Virus record (IMG/VR): IMGVR_UViG_3300027733_000184
Coordinates: 1 to 26,025 of that record
Direction: 5' to 3' (one strand)
DNA length: 26,025 nt
From: a virus
Shown here piece by piece: positions 1 to 8,005 of the stretch; within the stretch, counting starts at the first letter, position 1; each line of letters starts with the position of its first letter. Both the position numbers and the translations under genes were made by a program. The notes beneath the pieces were generated by a model. The model was not told the origin of the DNA and made no database searches. It saw only the letters and a program-made list of their open reading frames with translations.

Positions 1-43
1 TTAAAAAAAAGTTTCCAGACTTTAAATTTTACTAAAATAACAG

Positions 44-52
44 ATATTTATA
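44..52 (+). promoter_or_regulatory. Putative phage late-promoter motif (ATATTTATA)
   Basis: The nonamer ATATTTATA lies 17 bases before the ATG at 70. The same word recurs before the genes at 3067, 3805, 5364 and 8175, with one mismatch before 23259. Recurrence at a short fixed range upstream of structural-type genes is what is seen; the late-promoter role is inferred. Its reverse complement contains TATAAATA, the T4 late-promoter core, so orientation is uncertain. Confidence 0.5.
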
Positions 53-69
53 TAATAAAAAAAGTAATT

Positions 70-3009
70 ATGCCGCAAAAAATTATATTAACAGAAGAAC
101 AACATTATGTTGTTATCAACCACATGTTAAGAGAGATGGTTGAAGTTGACCCAACAATGAATGAAGAAATGATTGACGAAGGAATGTGGGAAAAAATTAA
201 ATATGGTCTATCTAAATTGGGTAGATATAAGGCTGGTGGTAAAATTTTTGGCAAGGGAAAAATTGACCAAGAGGCCGCAGCTAAAATTCAGCAAATCATA
301 GATAAAAAGGGTAATGAAATGATTAAAGCCCTTGATGCTCAAATGAAAGAACAAAATCCAGAATTCCCTAATAATGAAAAGGGTGCTGATTTTTTAAATA
401 CCGTTATGGGTATTTCTTCTGTTTATGATTCAATTGTTGCTGCAACATTAAAACAACCAAATGAAGAGGGTTATTTACCTATCGATGCGGCCAACGGTAT
501 TATCAACGACCTTAGAGAATATGTTAAAAAATTCTTAGATGTTGATTTAACAGCAGCTTATTCAGTTGTTGATGAGGCTGAGGGAAACGTTGTTGAAGTG
601 TCTGAAGAGGAATTAAAAGAAATAGACGAAAGTTTTGGTTTAGGTGAAACAAAAATAGAAGAAGGTTTTTTTGACAATATTGGTGACAAGCTTAAAAAAG
701 CTGGTAAAAATTTAAAATATTCTATAAGTAGTCCTAAAGAATGTGAAGAAAGAGCAAAAGCAATTGTTGACCTTGCTATATCAAAAGGTATTACAGACTC
801 AGATAAATTAAATTATTTATACCTATTAGAACTTAATGATTGTAGAGAAGAATTAGGATTAGGTGAAGTAGGTAATTGGGATGGTCCTAGCACATTAGCT
901 TCTAGATATGAAGAGGGTGTTGACTACTCAATTAATGAAGATGATGCAGCAAATGTAAGAAAAACATTGCAAGCTAAACGTGGTGATGGCGGTAAAGATT
1001 TTGACAGTGAAAGAATGAAAACACTTAAGTCAAATAAACTTCCATTGTTATTAGCAGGTATAGGTGGTTCAATGGGTGCATTTAGTTGGATAGCAAATAC
1101 AGAATGGTTTAAGCATTTATTTGACCAACCGTATAACTATACTGACACAGAAACAACAACTGAGTTACTGCAAACAAAAAGTGAAATATTAAATGATATT
1201 AAGCCTGGTGAAGGTGTTTATAAACTTTTAGGTCGTCTTACAGAGCATCCGTTAGATGCAAATTCAAAACCTCAAGAATTGGTTGACGCACTTAAGCAAA
1301 TTGGTGGTGGTGATGCTAATAAGGGTATTGATTTATTATGTCAGAGAGGTGGTGTAATGATGAAACCAACTGAAGCAGCTAAAGGTCTTCATGATTTAGT
1401 TAATAACCCAAACCAATTTAAAACACTTAATGATATGTTCCACGGTGGCGCATCTGGAACGGGTAAATTAACTCCTGACACAACTTTATACGGTACAATA
1501 GCTGGTAGAAACTTGACATCTATTCTTATTAAAATGGTACCACAAATTGTTACCAAAGTAGCAATTAAAACAGGTATTAAGACTGGTACTGGATATTTAG
1601 TAGCAAAAGGATTTGGTGCCGTATTAGGCCCAATCGGTGTTGCTCTTTTGGGTGCTGGTGCTCTTGTTAAGATAATGAGAATGAAAGGTCAAAAACAATC
1701 TAGAGCAAAAACACTTAATGACCTATACCAATCAATGTTAAACATTGAGGGTGGTGCTGGTATTGTAGAACCAGAAGGTCCAACCATTGATAAAGATGAA
1801 GCACAAGACCCTAAAAAAATTGAAGATAAAGGTAAAGAAGAAGGTGGTGATAAAGGTAAAGGTGATGGTAAAGGCGGTTTTAACGATGATTTATATAATT
1901 CATTATTAAACTTATTTAGATTTGTTGTTGCTAGCAATAAGAAGTTTGGTGCTGGAGCAGAGGGTAAATCAGATGATGAATCAAATGTAGATACAAATGT
2001 AACAACATTTAAAAAGGGTGATAAAGCAATTTACAAAGGTAGAAACGTTACAGTTACAATTCCAGATGTTTCACCAGGAAGTACACAAATAGATGCTGAT
2101 GGTGACGGACCTCAGAAAAAAACATACGCGGTTAAGACGGCAGATTTAAAAAAGCCTTTGTCTGAAGCTAAATACTTTAGAGATAAAGAGCTTGTTAAAT
2201 ATCTTAATAAAAACGTTAGTCCTAAAAGAGTTAAAGAGTTTGAAGATTTTTTAAATAGAATTGAGCAGATTAGGAATAAGCTTAGAAATATGAAAAGTGG
2301 GGATGATAAAGTTTTTAACCAAAAACTTCAAACATTTAAACAAAATCCAATTATATTAACTGATTTTAATAAAATGTTTAATCTTTCATCTGCTAACCCA
2401 CAAACGTATGAAAATTTAGCTAAATTTATCAATGACATTTTTAAAACAGTATATACTGGTAAATTTAAAAAAGGTGATTTAATGGATAAGTTAGCTGGAA
2501 TGGGTAAAGTTGGTGCTAAAAATATTGACGAGGCTGAGGCTCAATTTAAACGTACACAAATAGAAAAAGATGCTCAAGATAGAGGTAAATTTAAAAAGCA
2601 TTTAATGCAATTTATGACTGATGCAATAGGTTTGTTTCAATATATGTTCCAACAGAAAAAAAATATGGCTGCAAAGGGTGGTCAACAACAAAATACAGAT
2701 AAGCAGGCTGCTAAATTAGGTATTAAGTCAAAACCAGATGGAAAGGGTGGAAGTGCTGCTGGTGGAGGTGGTACTGGTGGGGGTGCTGCTAGTGGAAGTG
2801 GTGCACCTACGGCTACGCCGCCTAGTGGTGGTGATGCTGGAGCTTCAGATGCTGATGCGTCTTCAGGTGAGTCTGGTGGTGGTGGTGAATCATCAGATGA
2901 TGAACCTAAACCATTTAAACCAGCAACATATGAATCGGTTAATGGTAAAAATAAAGTATTGACTGAAGAGATAGAAAGAATAAAAAAAATAATGAGTAGT
3001 TTAATATAA
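70..3009 (+). CDS. Large hypothetical protein, probable virion component
   Basis: This 979-residue protein is not one I can assign to a named family. It begins with an amphipathic stretch containing ILTEEQ and ends with LTEEIERIKKIM, so related LTEE-type motifs sit at both termini. Two Gly/Ala-rich hydrophobic stretches (about residues 324-342 and 508-535) could insert in a membrane or pack as helices. Residues 587-604 are a Lys/Gly/Asp low-complexity linker. Residues 647-695 (FKKGDKAIYKGRNVTV then KKTYAV) look like a small SH3/KOW-like beta barrel. Residues 888-945 are Gly/Ser-rich. The ATG at 70 follows the late motif by 17 bases. Position before the tail tube and the late-type signal suggest a virion protein, possibly an internal or ejected one, but that is inference. 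It does not resemble a tail sheath, the protein normally encoded before gp19 in T4-like phages. Confidence 0.75.
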   Translation: MPQKIILTEEQHYVVINHMLREMVEVDPTMNEEMIDEGMWEKIKYGLSKLGRYKAGGKIFGKGKIDQEAAAKIQQIIDKKGNEMIKALDAQMKEQNPEFPNNEKGADFLNTVMGISSVYDSIVAATLKQPNEEGYLPIDAANGIINDLREYVKKFLDVDLTAAYSVVDEAEGNVVEVSEEELKEIDESFGLGETKIEEGFFDNIGDKLKKAGKNLKYSISSPKECEERAKAIVDLAISKGITDSDKLNYLYLLELNDCREELGLGEVGNWDGPSTLASRYEEGVDYSINEDDAANVRKTLQAKRGDGGKDFDSERMKTLKSNKLPLLLAGIGGSMGAFSWIANTEWFKHLFDQPYNYTDTETTTELLQTKSEILNDIKPGEGVYKLLGRLTEHPLDANSKPQELVDALKQIGGGDANKGIDLLCQRGGVMMKPTEAAKGLHDLVNNPNQFKTLNDMFHGGASGTGKLTPDTTLYGTIAGRNLTSILIKMVPQIVTKVAIKTGIKTGTGYLVAKGFGAVLGPIGVALLGAGALVKIMRMKGQKQSRAKTLNDLYQSMLNIEGGAGIVEPEGPTIDKDEAQDPKKIEDKGKEEGGDKGKGDGKGGFNDDLYNSLLNLFRFVVASNKKFGAGAEGKSDDESNVDTNVTTFKKGDKAIYKGRNVTVTIPDVSPGSTQIDADGDGPQKKTYAVKTADLKKPLSEAKYFRDKELVKYLNKNVSPKRVKEFEDFLNRIEQIRNKLRNMKSGDDKVFNQKLQTFKQNPIILTDFNKMFNLSSANPQTYENLAKFINDIFKTVYTGKFKKGDLMDKLAGMGKVGAKNIDEAEAQFKRTQIEKDAQDRGKFKKHLMQFMTDAIGLFQYMFQQKKNMAAKGGQQQNTDKQAAKLGIKSKPDGKGGSAAGGGGTGGGAASGSGAPTATPPSGGDAGASDADASSGESGGGGESSDDEPKPFKPATYESVNGKNKVLTEEIERIKKIMSSLI

Positions 3010-3025
3010 AAAAATAAAAAACTAC

Positions 3026-3034
3026 ATATTTATA
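3026..3034 (+). promoter_or_regulatory. Putative phage late-promoter motif (ATATTTATA)
   Basis: An exact copy of the motif, followed by ATAATAA, 32 bases before the tail tube ATG at 3067. The 57-base gap between the two genes shows no hairpin, so the tube may also receive read-through from the upstream gene. Confidence 0.5.
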
Positions 3035-3066
3035 ATAATAAAACAAAAAATTAAAATTTTTAGAAT

Positions 3067-3555
3067 ATGGCCGATTTACTCATGAAGATGCCCTTGCCTT
3101 ACGAACCGAAGAAAAAGAATCGTTGGCTTATCACTTTCCCAGCTGATTTGGGTATTCAGCAATGGTGGTTAGAAACTGCTTCTAGACCTTCAATCACACA
3201 AAATGAAGTTGAGATTCCATTCTTGAATACTTCTACTTGGGTTATTGGTAGATTTACATGGGAAACTATTGATGTTACTTTTAGAGACCCTATTGGTCCT
3301 TCAGCTACTCAAGCTATAATGGAGTGGGTTCGTTTACACTCTGAATCTATTACTGGTCGTCAAGGTTACGCAGCTGGTTACAAAAGACCTGTTGAACTTG
3401 AAATGCTTGACCCGACGGGTGTTGTTGTAGAAAAATGGTTATTAGATGGTACTATGCTTACAAACGTTGGCTTTGGTGACTTAGCAATGGATGATGATGG
3501 TATCGCTCAAATCACCGCAACACTTAGATTTGACAGAGCAATCTTATTATTCTAA
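3067..3555 (+). CDS. Tail tube protein, T4 gp19-like
   Basis: At 162 residues this is almost the length of T4 gp19 (163). The sequence reads as a single tube-type beta-barrel subunit: a short N-terminal segment leading to RWLITFP, a central strand pair around FTWETIDVTFRDPIGPS, a helix with AIMEWVRLHSES, and a C-terminal GDLAMDDDGIAQITATLRFD followed by a hydrophobic end. The helix and the GD(L)AMDDDG-I-ATLRFD closing strands are typical of gp19-type tubes (T4_gp19 family). It would polymerise into the inner tube of a contractile tail through which DNA passes. It has its own late motif and a strong terminator right after it, consistent with a separate, abundant transcript. Codon choice includes several CGT arginine codons, unlike the mostly AGA neighbours, which fits high expression. 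Confidence 0.9.
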   Translation: MADLLMKMPLPYEPKKKNRWLITFPADLGIQQWWLETASRPSITQNEVEIPFLNTSTWVIGRFTWETIDVTFRDPIGPSATQAIMEWVRLHSESITGRQGYAAGYKRPVELEMLDPTGVVVEKWLLDGTMLTNVGFGDLAMDDDGIAQITATLRFDRAILLF

Positions 3556-3577
3556 GATATAAAAAAATATATTAAAG

Positions 3578-3608
3578 ATACCCTGTGATATTTTCATGGG
3601 GTATTTTT
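3578..3608 (+). terminator. Rho-independent terminator after tail tube gene
   Basis: An 11-bp stem (ATACCCTGTGA with TCATGGGGTAT, two G-U pairs) closes a 5-base loop (TATTT) and runs into TTTTT. It ends the tail tube transcript about 20 bases after the stop codon. Confidence 0.85.
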
Positions 3609-3775
3609 AATTATCTTGCAATCTAAGTTCTATCTTTTGAAAAAATTTAGCAGTTTTGTATTTCTGCTTTTTAACAAAATAATTTTTAATTTTTACTATT
3701 AGTTTTAACATATACACAAATTTACAAAAAAATTTAAAAATTGTAAACCCTATTTACAAAAAAAACGAATATTCT
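3609..3775. other. AT-rich intergenic stretch, no gene seen
   Basis: This leader-side spacer before the chaperone gene holds no ORF with coding character. A weak 5-bp hairpin (AGCAG at 3649, CTGCT at 3664) followed by Ts could be a backup terminator. TATCTTTTG at 3631 resembles a host -7 element but has an extra T and no TTG at the right distance. Confidence 0.4.
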
Positions 3776-3784
3776 ATATTTATA
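3776..3784 (+). promoter_or_regulatory. Putative phage late-promoter motif (ATATTTATA)
   Basis: Exact copy of the motif, 20 bases before the ATG at 3805 and downstream of the tube terminator, so it is the only visible promoter candidate for the chaperone genes. Confidence 0.55.
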
Positions 3785-3804
3785 GTAAATAAAAAGTTTT
3801 AATT

Positions 3805-5043
3805 ATGGACAAAAAACCAAATGTGTTTCCAACAAACACACCACAAAGCCAAAACACACCTCAACAACCAGTTAATGTTGATTCGGATTACGAAGCAAAG
3901 AGAATCGAAGCCGCAAACGAAATATATACCAACTCGATGAACGAAACTAACATGTCAGCGGTCGAAGTTATGCGTCAAAGGACTGAAGAACAAATTAGAT
4001 TAAGAGATGAACAATTGAAAAGAAATGTTGAGAATACTCAACAATATCAAAATAGTTTTAATACGGCGTCTGAAAGGACACAGCAACCGTATCAACAACA
4101 ACCACAACAACCACAAAAGCAACAGGTACAACAAGAACAATATCAGCAGCAGTATCAGCAGCAGCAATATCAACAACAACAGCCGCAGTATCAAGAACCA
4201 CAAAAAGTTCCTTTGAAATCAGAATCTAAACAACCAATAACTAATATGGGACCATCTAATTTAATTATGAATAACAGTGATATGTATATTCAACAATTAA
4301 GCCAACCACAATATAACGCAGCTTTTGACGTTATTCCTTTACCTTCTGAGGGTAAACTATATAAAAATAAAAAATCAAGTGTTAAGGTTGCCTATATGAC
4401 AACGGCAGATGAGAATATCCTAACGTCTCCGAATCTATTACAGAGTGGTGAATTTTTGGAAATTCTAATTAATAGAAAATTATTGGAACCAGACCTAAGA
4501 TATAATGATTTACATGTTGGTGATAGAAATGCTATCATGTTATGGTTAAGAGCAACAAGTTATGGTGAAATGTACCCGATTACAATGTATGATGAAGATG
4601 GTGCACCATTTGAAAGCGAAGTTGATTTAAATAGCCTAAAAACTATTAAATTATCGAAAGAGCCAGATGCTGAAGGTTATTTTGATTTTTATTTACCAAT
4701 AGCAAAGGCAAATATTAAATTTAAATTGTTGACAGTAGGTGATTTAAACCAAATTGAAAAGTTGGTTGCTGAGGATGAAAAAAATGAAATACCTGTAAAT
4801 AGTGTAATTACATATAGATTAGAGAGACAAATTGTAGATATAAATGGTAATAGAGATAAAGGCTTTATTAAAGATTTTATCGAAAAAATGAGGGTTCGTG
4901 ATTCTAAAGAATTAAAAGATTACATTGAAAAAATAGATTGTGGGGTTGACCTATCAATCGAAGTTAAGACTCCTAGAGGTGAGTCTATTTCTACCTTTCT
5001 TCCCCTTAACGTCAGATTTTTTTGGCCTGACTTACCAATATAA
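3805..5043 (+). CDS. Tail assembly chaperone / T4 gp26-like baseplate protein
   Basis: The 412-residue product has two parts. Residues 1-170 are polar and disordered, with a Gln/Tyr/Pro tract at about 93-132. Residues 171-412 form a conserved domain starting FDVIPLPSEGKLYKNKKSSV and AYMTTADENILTSP, continuing through LEPDLRYNDLHVGDRNAIMLWLRATSYG, and ending in a strand-rich CGVDLSIEVKTPRGE then FFWPDLPI. The LPS-GK-Y then MTT-DE-IL pattern is characteristic of the T4 gp26 family. The gene sits directly before the tape measure with a second overlapping frame, the arrangement of lambda G/GT-type tape-measure chaperones. I infer a tape-measure chaperone role; T4 gp26 was classically called a baseplate hub subunit. 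The Gln-rich N-terminus is an unusual extension compared with T4 gp26 (208 residues). The start is the ATG 20 bases after the late motif. Confidence 0.82.
   Translation: MDKKPNVFPTNTPQSQNTPQQPVNVDSDYEAKRIEAANEIYTNSMNETNMSAVEVMRQRTEEQIRLRDEQLKRNVENTQQYQNSFNTASERTQQPYQQQPQQPQKQQVQQEQYQQQYQQQQYQQQQPQYQEPQKVPLKSESKQPITNMGPSNLIMNNSDMYIQQLSQPQYNAAFDVIPLPSEGKLYKNKKSSVKVAYMTTADENILTSPNLLQSGEFLEILINRKLLEPDLRYNDLHVGDRNAIMLWLRATSYGEMYPITMYDEDGAPFESEVDLNSLKTIKLSKEPDAEGYFDFYLPIAKANIKFKLLTVGDLNQIEKLVAEDEKNEIPVNSVITYRLERQIVDINGNRDKGFIKDFIEKMRVRDSKELKDYIEKIDCGVDLSIEVKTPRGESISTFLPLNVRFFWPDLPI
4081..4200 (+). repeat. Gln-rich CAA/CAG repeat tract
   Basis: A compositionally simple stretch of CAA, CAG and TAT/CCA codons encodes about 40 residues of Gln with interspersed Tyr and Pro inside the chaperone gene. 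Such tracts are disordered and expand or contract easily. The long ORFs in other frames here are artefacts of it. Confidence 0.8.
5017..5043 (+). other. Candidate programmed frameshift region (gp26-like to gp51-like)
   Basis: The chaperone frame reads AGA TTT TTT TGG and stops at TAA 5041-5043. The downstream conserved frame is +1 relative to it and is open across this region. On the seven-T run (5017-5023) a P-site Phe tRNA on TTT at 5020-5022 can move +1 to TTT at 5021-5023 with full re-pairing, giving a fused protein of about 496 residues. A shift closer to the stop would give FFWPDLP joined to YKPSLWEEI. The overlap is seen; frameshifting is inferred. A T-run sequencing or assembly indel would look the same. 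Confidence 0.5.
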
Positions 5044-5074
5044 ACCATCTTTATGGGAAGAGATATTTGTTTGT

Positions 5075-5296
5075 ATGCAATATTTAAAAATAGGTTATAA
5101 TGACGTTTTAAATATGCCAACAAATGAAAGAAGATACTACATGGGAATGCTTATTAAGTCAAAACAAGAAGAACAAGCTAAGGCTGAAGAGATAACAAAT
5201 AGGGGAAATCCAAACGCTAAGGGTAGTAGAAAAACAAAGGTGAGTGGTGAAGCATTAAAAAATAAAATAAAATCTGGGGAAGTTCCCTTATCATAA
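5075..5296 (+). CDS. T4 gp51-like tail assembly protein, likely frameshift extension
   Basis: The conserved core is SLWEEIFVCMQYLKIGYNDV followed by LNMPTNERRYYMGMLI and a Lys/Glu-rich C-terminal tail. The pattern of a helix, then MP-NERR-Y, then a helix is typical of gp51-like and G/GT-type T extensions. The only conventional start is the ATG at 5075, preceded by GGGAAGAG about 12 bases upstream, which as a separate gene gives 73 residues. However, the conserved SLWEEIFVC lies before this ATG, so translation probably enters from the upstream gene by frameshifting around 5017-5043. The stop codon overlaps the start of a terminator stem. In T4, gene 51 follows gene 26 in the same order. I am confident the frame is coding and less sure how it is entered. 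Confidence 0.7.
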   Translation: MQYLKIGYNDVLNMPTNERRYYMGMLIKSKQEEQAKAEEITNRGNPNAKGSRKTKVSGEALKNKIKSGEVPLS

Positions 5297-5319
5297 AACC
5301 CTATTTATAGGGTTTTTTT
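5296..5319 (+). terminator. Rho-independent terminator after chaperone genes
   Basis: A perfect 8-bp stem (AAACCCTA with TAGGGTTT) around a TTTA loop runs into a T tract. It begins on the last base of the gp51-like stop codon. Confidence 0.88.
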
Positions 5320-5327
5320 ATTTCTAG

Positions 5328-5336
5328 ATATTTATA
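5328..5336 (+). promoter_or_regulatory. Putative phage late-promoter motif (ATATTTATA)
   Basis: Exact motif copy 8 bases after the preceding terminator and 27 bases before the tape-measure ATG. A terminator followed at once by this motif supports a promoter role. Confidence 0.6.
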
Positions 5337-5363
5337 ATAATAATATTGCTAAGAATTTAATAT

Positions 5364-7967
5364 ATGAATGATTATGAATTATCAAAATTAACTAATGAAG
5401 AGTTAATTAAGAGAATAAAACTTTTAGAAAAAGCAAATCAACTATCAACGGGTTTAAATTCGTCGCAATACGAATATCTTCAAAATACCAGAGAAAGTAT
5501 GGATATACAAAAAACCATACTTGGTGACGCTAAACAATACGTAACATATGCTAAAAAAACTAAAGAGCTCGAAAAAGATATCCTTTTTTTACAAAAACAA
5601 AAAGCGTTAGCTGTTGGAAAAAACGCGGCCGAAACCGAAAAATTACAAAAAGCTTTAGACGAAGAAATTGACAAATTAAAAGCACAAAAACAACTATACG
5701 AAGCAAACCTTAAAGCAGTTAGTAAGACTAAAATGCTTGTTAATGAAACTTCTAAGGCGTTGGGTAAGTTGCCTGGTGCTATAGTAGATGTTTACAACAA
5801 GATTAAGGGTTATGGACTTTTTGATATGGATAAAGCGGTTAGGAGTTCGGCTTTAAGTATGGGGTTATTGAAAAAAAGAAGTGATTCTTTTCGTAGTAGT
5901 ATAAGGGTTGCTTCAGGTCAAATTACCGAAATGGGTGGTACACTTGAAGAGACCACAAAGATGCAATCAGCATATAGTGAAGAAATTGGAAGGTCGGTGC
6001 TATTGGGTGCTAAAAATTTAGTTAATATTACCGCCATTGCTAAAGGAACTGGTATGGGGGCTGATGAAGCTGCTAAAATGGCCGCTGAATTTGAGGCTCA
6101 GGGTATGTCCGTTGAAAAGGTTGCAACGTTTATGAATAACACCATGGAAGATGCGAGTAAAATGGGGTTAAATTCATCTAAGGTTATTAAGAATATCACA
6201 TCTAATATGAAAATGCTTAATAGGTATAACTTTAAAGGTGGGGTTCAAGGGTTTAAAAAAATGGCAGAAACAGTTACCAAGTTAGGTATAAATATGAATT
6301 CTGTAGCTGGTATGGCTGATAAGTTGATGAATATTGAGGGTGCAGTTGAAATGTCAGCTAAACTTCAAGTTTTAGGTGGTAAATGGTCTCAATTGGCTGA
6401 CCCTTTTAAGTTGATGTATATGGCTCGTAATGATATGGAGGGTTTAACAAAAGCCGTTGCTGATGCTGCATCTCAAAATGCAAGGATAGACAAAGATGGT
6501 AATATACAATTGGCGGCTGTTGAGATGGCAAGGCTTAGAGAGGTGTCTGAAGCAACTGGTGTTGAGTTGGAAACATTGGTAACGGCAGGTAAAAATATGG
6601 CTAAGTTTAAAAAAATTAGAACCCAAATGGATGTTACAGGGTTAAAAGATGATGAAAAAGAATTTCTGGAAAATATATCACAATTTAATGATAAGGGGCA
6701 AGCGTATATTGAAATTGACGGAAACGAAAAATTACTTAGTCAATTAGGTAGTTCAGCAAAAGAGGTTATTCGAGCACAAATGGCAGAAAAAGCTGGTCTT
6801 GAAAAAAGAGCTAAGGATGCTATGAGTTTTGACCAACAAATTAATGGGTTAATTGAACAATTTAAAATATTTTTAATGCCGTTTGCAGAAAAATTAGCAG
6901 ACACTTTTGGTAAAAAAGGTGGTGTTGGTGATAAACTTAGAGCAGCAATTAGTAAATTCACCGCATGGTTTGAAAAAGAAAAAATATTTGATAAAATTGG
7001 GGTTATTCTTGATTGGGTTGGTGGTAAAATTAGTGAATTTATTGAATACGTTACTGAAAACCCAATTAAATCTTTTGCTATTGCATTAGCTGGTAAAGCT
7101 GCTATGTGGATTGCTAATGGTGCGTCTTTAGCTGTAGGTTTTAGAATGGGAATGATGGGTTCAGGTTTATTTGGTATGGGTGGTAATGCTGCGGCGAGTA
7201 CTGCTGCTAGAGGTGCGACTACTACTGGTACTGCAGCTGCTGGGTCTGGTGGTGCTGGAGCCGCTGCTGCTACTGCGGCAGCTGTAGTTTCTGTAGCTAA
7301 AACAGTAAAAGACCAAGTTGACTTTTTTTCGTCAAAAAGTGCAAGAAGTACAGGCGGTGCTGGTTGGTTGGAAGCTTTGGGTGGTACTGGTGTTGGGATA
7401 CTTGAAATACTACCTAAAGCTTTTGGTTTAGATACACAAGGTTTTGGTTTGGGTATCAAAGGTATGGGGACAGACGATGTTGCATTAGGTAGGGCTGTTT
7501 ATAGAAAATTACACCCCGAAGTAAAAGATATTATACCATCTAATAAAGATTTAATTGCTGATATCAAGGCAAATCCAGATAAGTATCCAGATGATGTTGT
7601 ATCTGGTGCCGCAACTGCTCAATTAGATGATGGTCTTGTTAGTTTTAATGCTAAAGATAAATTTATGAAGTTGAATGACTCAACGATGATAGCTGGTACA
7701 AATGCTAACGGTAATAATAATCTTGCAAGGTCAATAATGTCAATGTATGGTGGGTCGCCTGGCTCGGCTAATTCAAACGCGTCTGCTAGTGTAAGGGTTG
7801 ATGATATGAAGATAGGTGGAGTAATTGACGTAAGAATAAATGGTGAATCAACTCAAGAATCTAGAGAAGTTGGAAAGGATTTAATGAGCGACCCATTGTT
7901 TCTTAGACAGTTATCACTTAAAGTTAATGAAGCGGCAAATAAAGCACTTAAAGGTAAAAACGATTAG
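5364..7967 (+). CDS. Tail tape measure protein
   Basis: The 867-residue product starts with a long charged coiled-coil region (about residues 1-130, with repeated Lys/Glu/Leu heptad character), continues as mainly helical sequence with GMGADEAAKMAAEFEAQGMS and similar segments, and has a hydrophobic stretch at about 565-600 (from NPIKSFAIALAGKA). An Ala/Gly/Thr-rich low-complexity segment follows at about 605-645, then a more globular C-terminus. Coiled coil plus central hydrophobic segment, and position directly after the two-frame chaperone genes, identify it as the tape measure (the role of T4 gp29). By the usual rule of about 0.15 nm per residue it would span roughly 130 nm, an estimate only. 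A long open frame on the opposite strand over the Ala-rich segment is a shadow. Confidence 0.85.
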   Translation: MNDYELSKLTNEELIKRIKLLEKANQLSTGLNSSQYEYLQNTRESMDIQKTILGDAKQYVTYAKKTKELEKDILFLQKQKALAVGKNAAETEKLQKALDEEIDKLKAQKQLYEANLKAVSKTKMLVNETSKALGKLPGAIVDVYNKIKGYGLFDMDKAVRSSALSMGLLKKRSDSFRSSIRVASGQITEMGGTLEETTKMQSAYSEEIGRSVLLGAKNLVNITAIAKGTGMGADEAAKMAAEFEAQGMSVEKVATFMNNTMEDASKMGLNSSKVIKNITSNMKMLNRYNFKGGVQGFKKMAETVTKLGINMNSVAGMADKLMNIEGAVEMSAKLQVLGGKWSQLADPFKLMYMARNDMEGLTKAVADAASQNARIDKDGNIQLAAVEMARLREVSEATGVELETLVTAGKNMAKFKKIRTQMDVTGLKDDEKEFLENISQFNDKGQAYIEIDGNEKLLSQLGSSAKEVIRAQMAEKAGLEKRAKDAMSFDQQINGLIEQFKIFLMPFAEKLADTFGKKGGVGDKLRAAISKFTAWFEKEKIFDKIGVILDWVGGKISEFIEYVTENPIKSFAIALAGKAAMWIANGASLAVGFRMGMMGSGLFGMGGNAAASTAARGATTTGTAAAGSGGAGAAAATAAAVVSVAKTVKDQVDFFSSKSARSTGGAGWLEALGGTGVGILEILPKAFGLDTQGFGLGIKGMGTDDVALGRAVYRKLHPEVKDIIPSNKDLIADIKANPDKYPDDVVSGAATAQLDDGLVSFNAKDKFMKLNDSTMIAGTNANGNNNLARSIMSMYGGSPGSANSNASASVRVDDMKIGGVIDVRINGESTQESREVGKDLMSDPLFLRQLSLKVNEAANKALKGKND

Positions 7968-7971
7968 TACT

Positions 7972-8001
7972 TGACTTATTGGAAAAAAAACCGTATATTT
8001 G
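7972..8001 (+). promoter_or_regulatory. Host-type (Bacteroidetes sigma) promoter
   Basis: TTGACTT at 7972 and TATATTTG at 7994-8001 are separated by 19 bases between TTG and TA. This matches the Bacteroidetes TTG/TAnnTTTG promoter and shares CGTATATTTG with the promoters at 22185 and 24405. It lies 4 bases after the tape-measure stop codon. Confidence 0.72.
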
Positions 8002-8005
8002 AATA

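Noticed and set aside
8-23. Hairpin AAAGTT-TCCA-GACTTT at the left edge as a terminator
   Set aside because: The 6-bp stem is mostly A-T with a G-U pair and no clear T tract, too weak to call.
2738-2962. 74-residue + frame overlapping the end of the first gene
   Set aside because: It is a Val/Leu-rich shadow of the GGT-rich Gly/Ser linker and has no start signals.
5017-5023. Classic -1 X-XXY-YYZ slippery heptamer at the T run
   Set aside because: The downstream conserved frame is +1 (or -2), so a -1 slip leads to the wrong frame, and the frame phase at the T run is A-TTT-TTT rather than a homopolymer heptamer.
6740-7459. 239-residue open frame on the minus strand within the tape-measure gene
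   Set aside because: It mirrors the Ala/Gly-rich GCN-repeat segment, its product is Pro/Ala low complexity, and it has no promoter or leader of its own.
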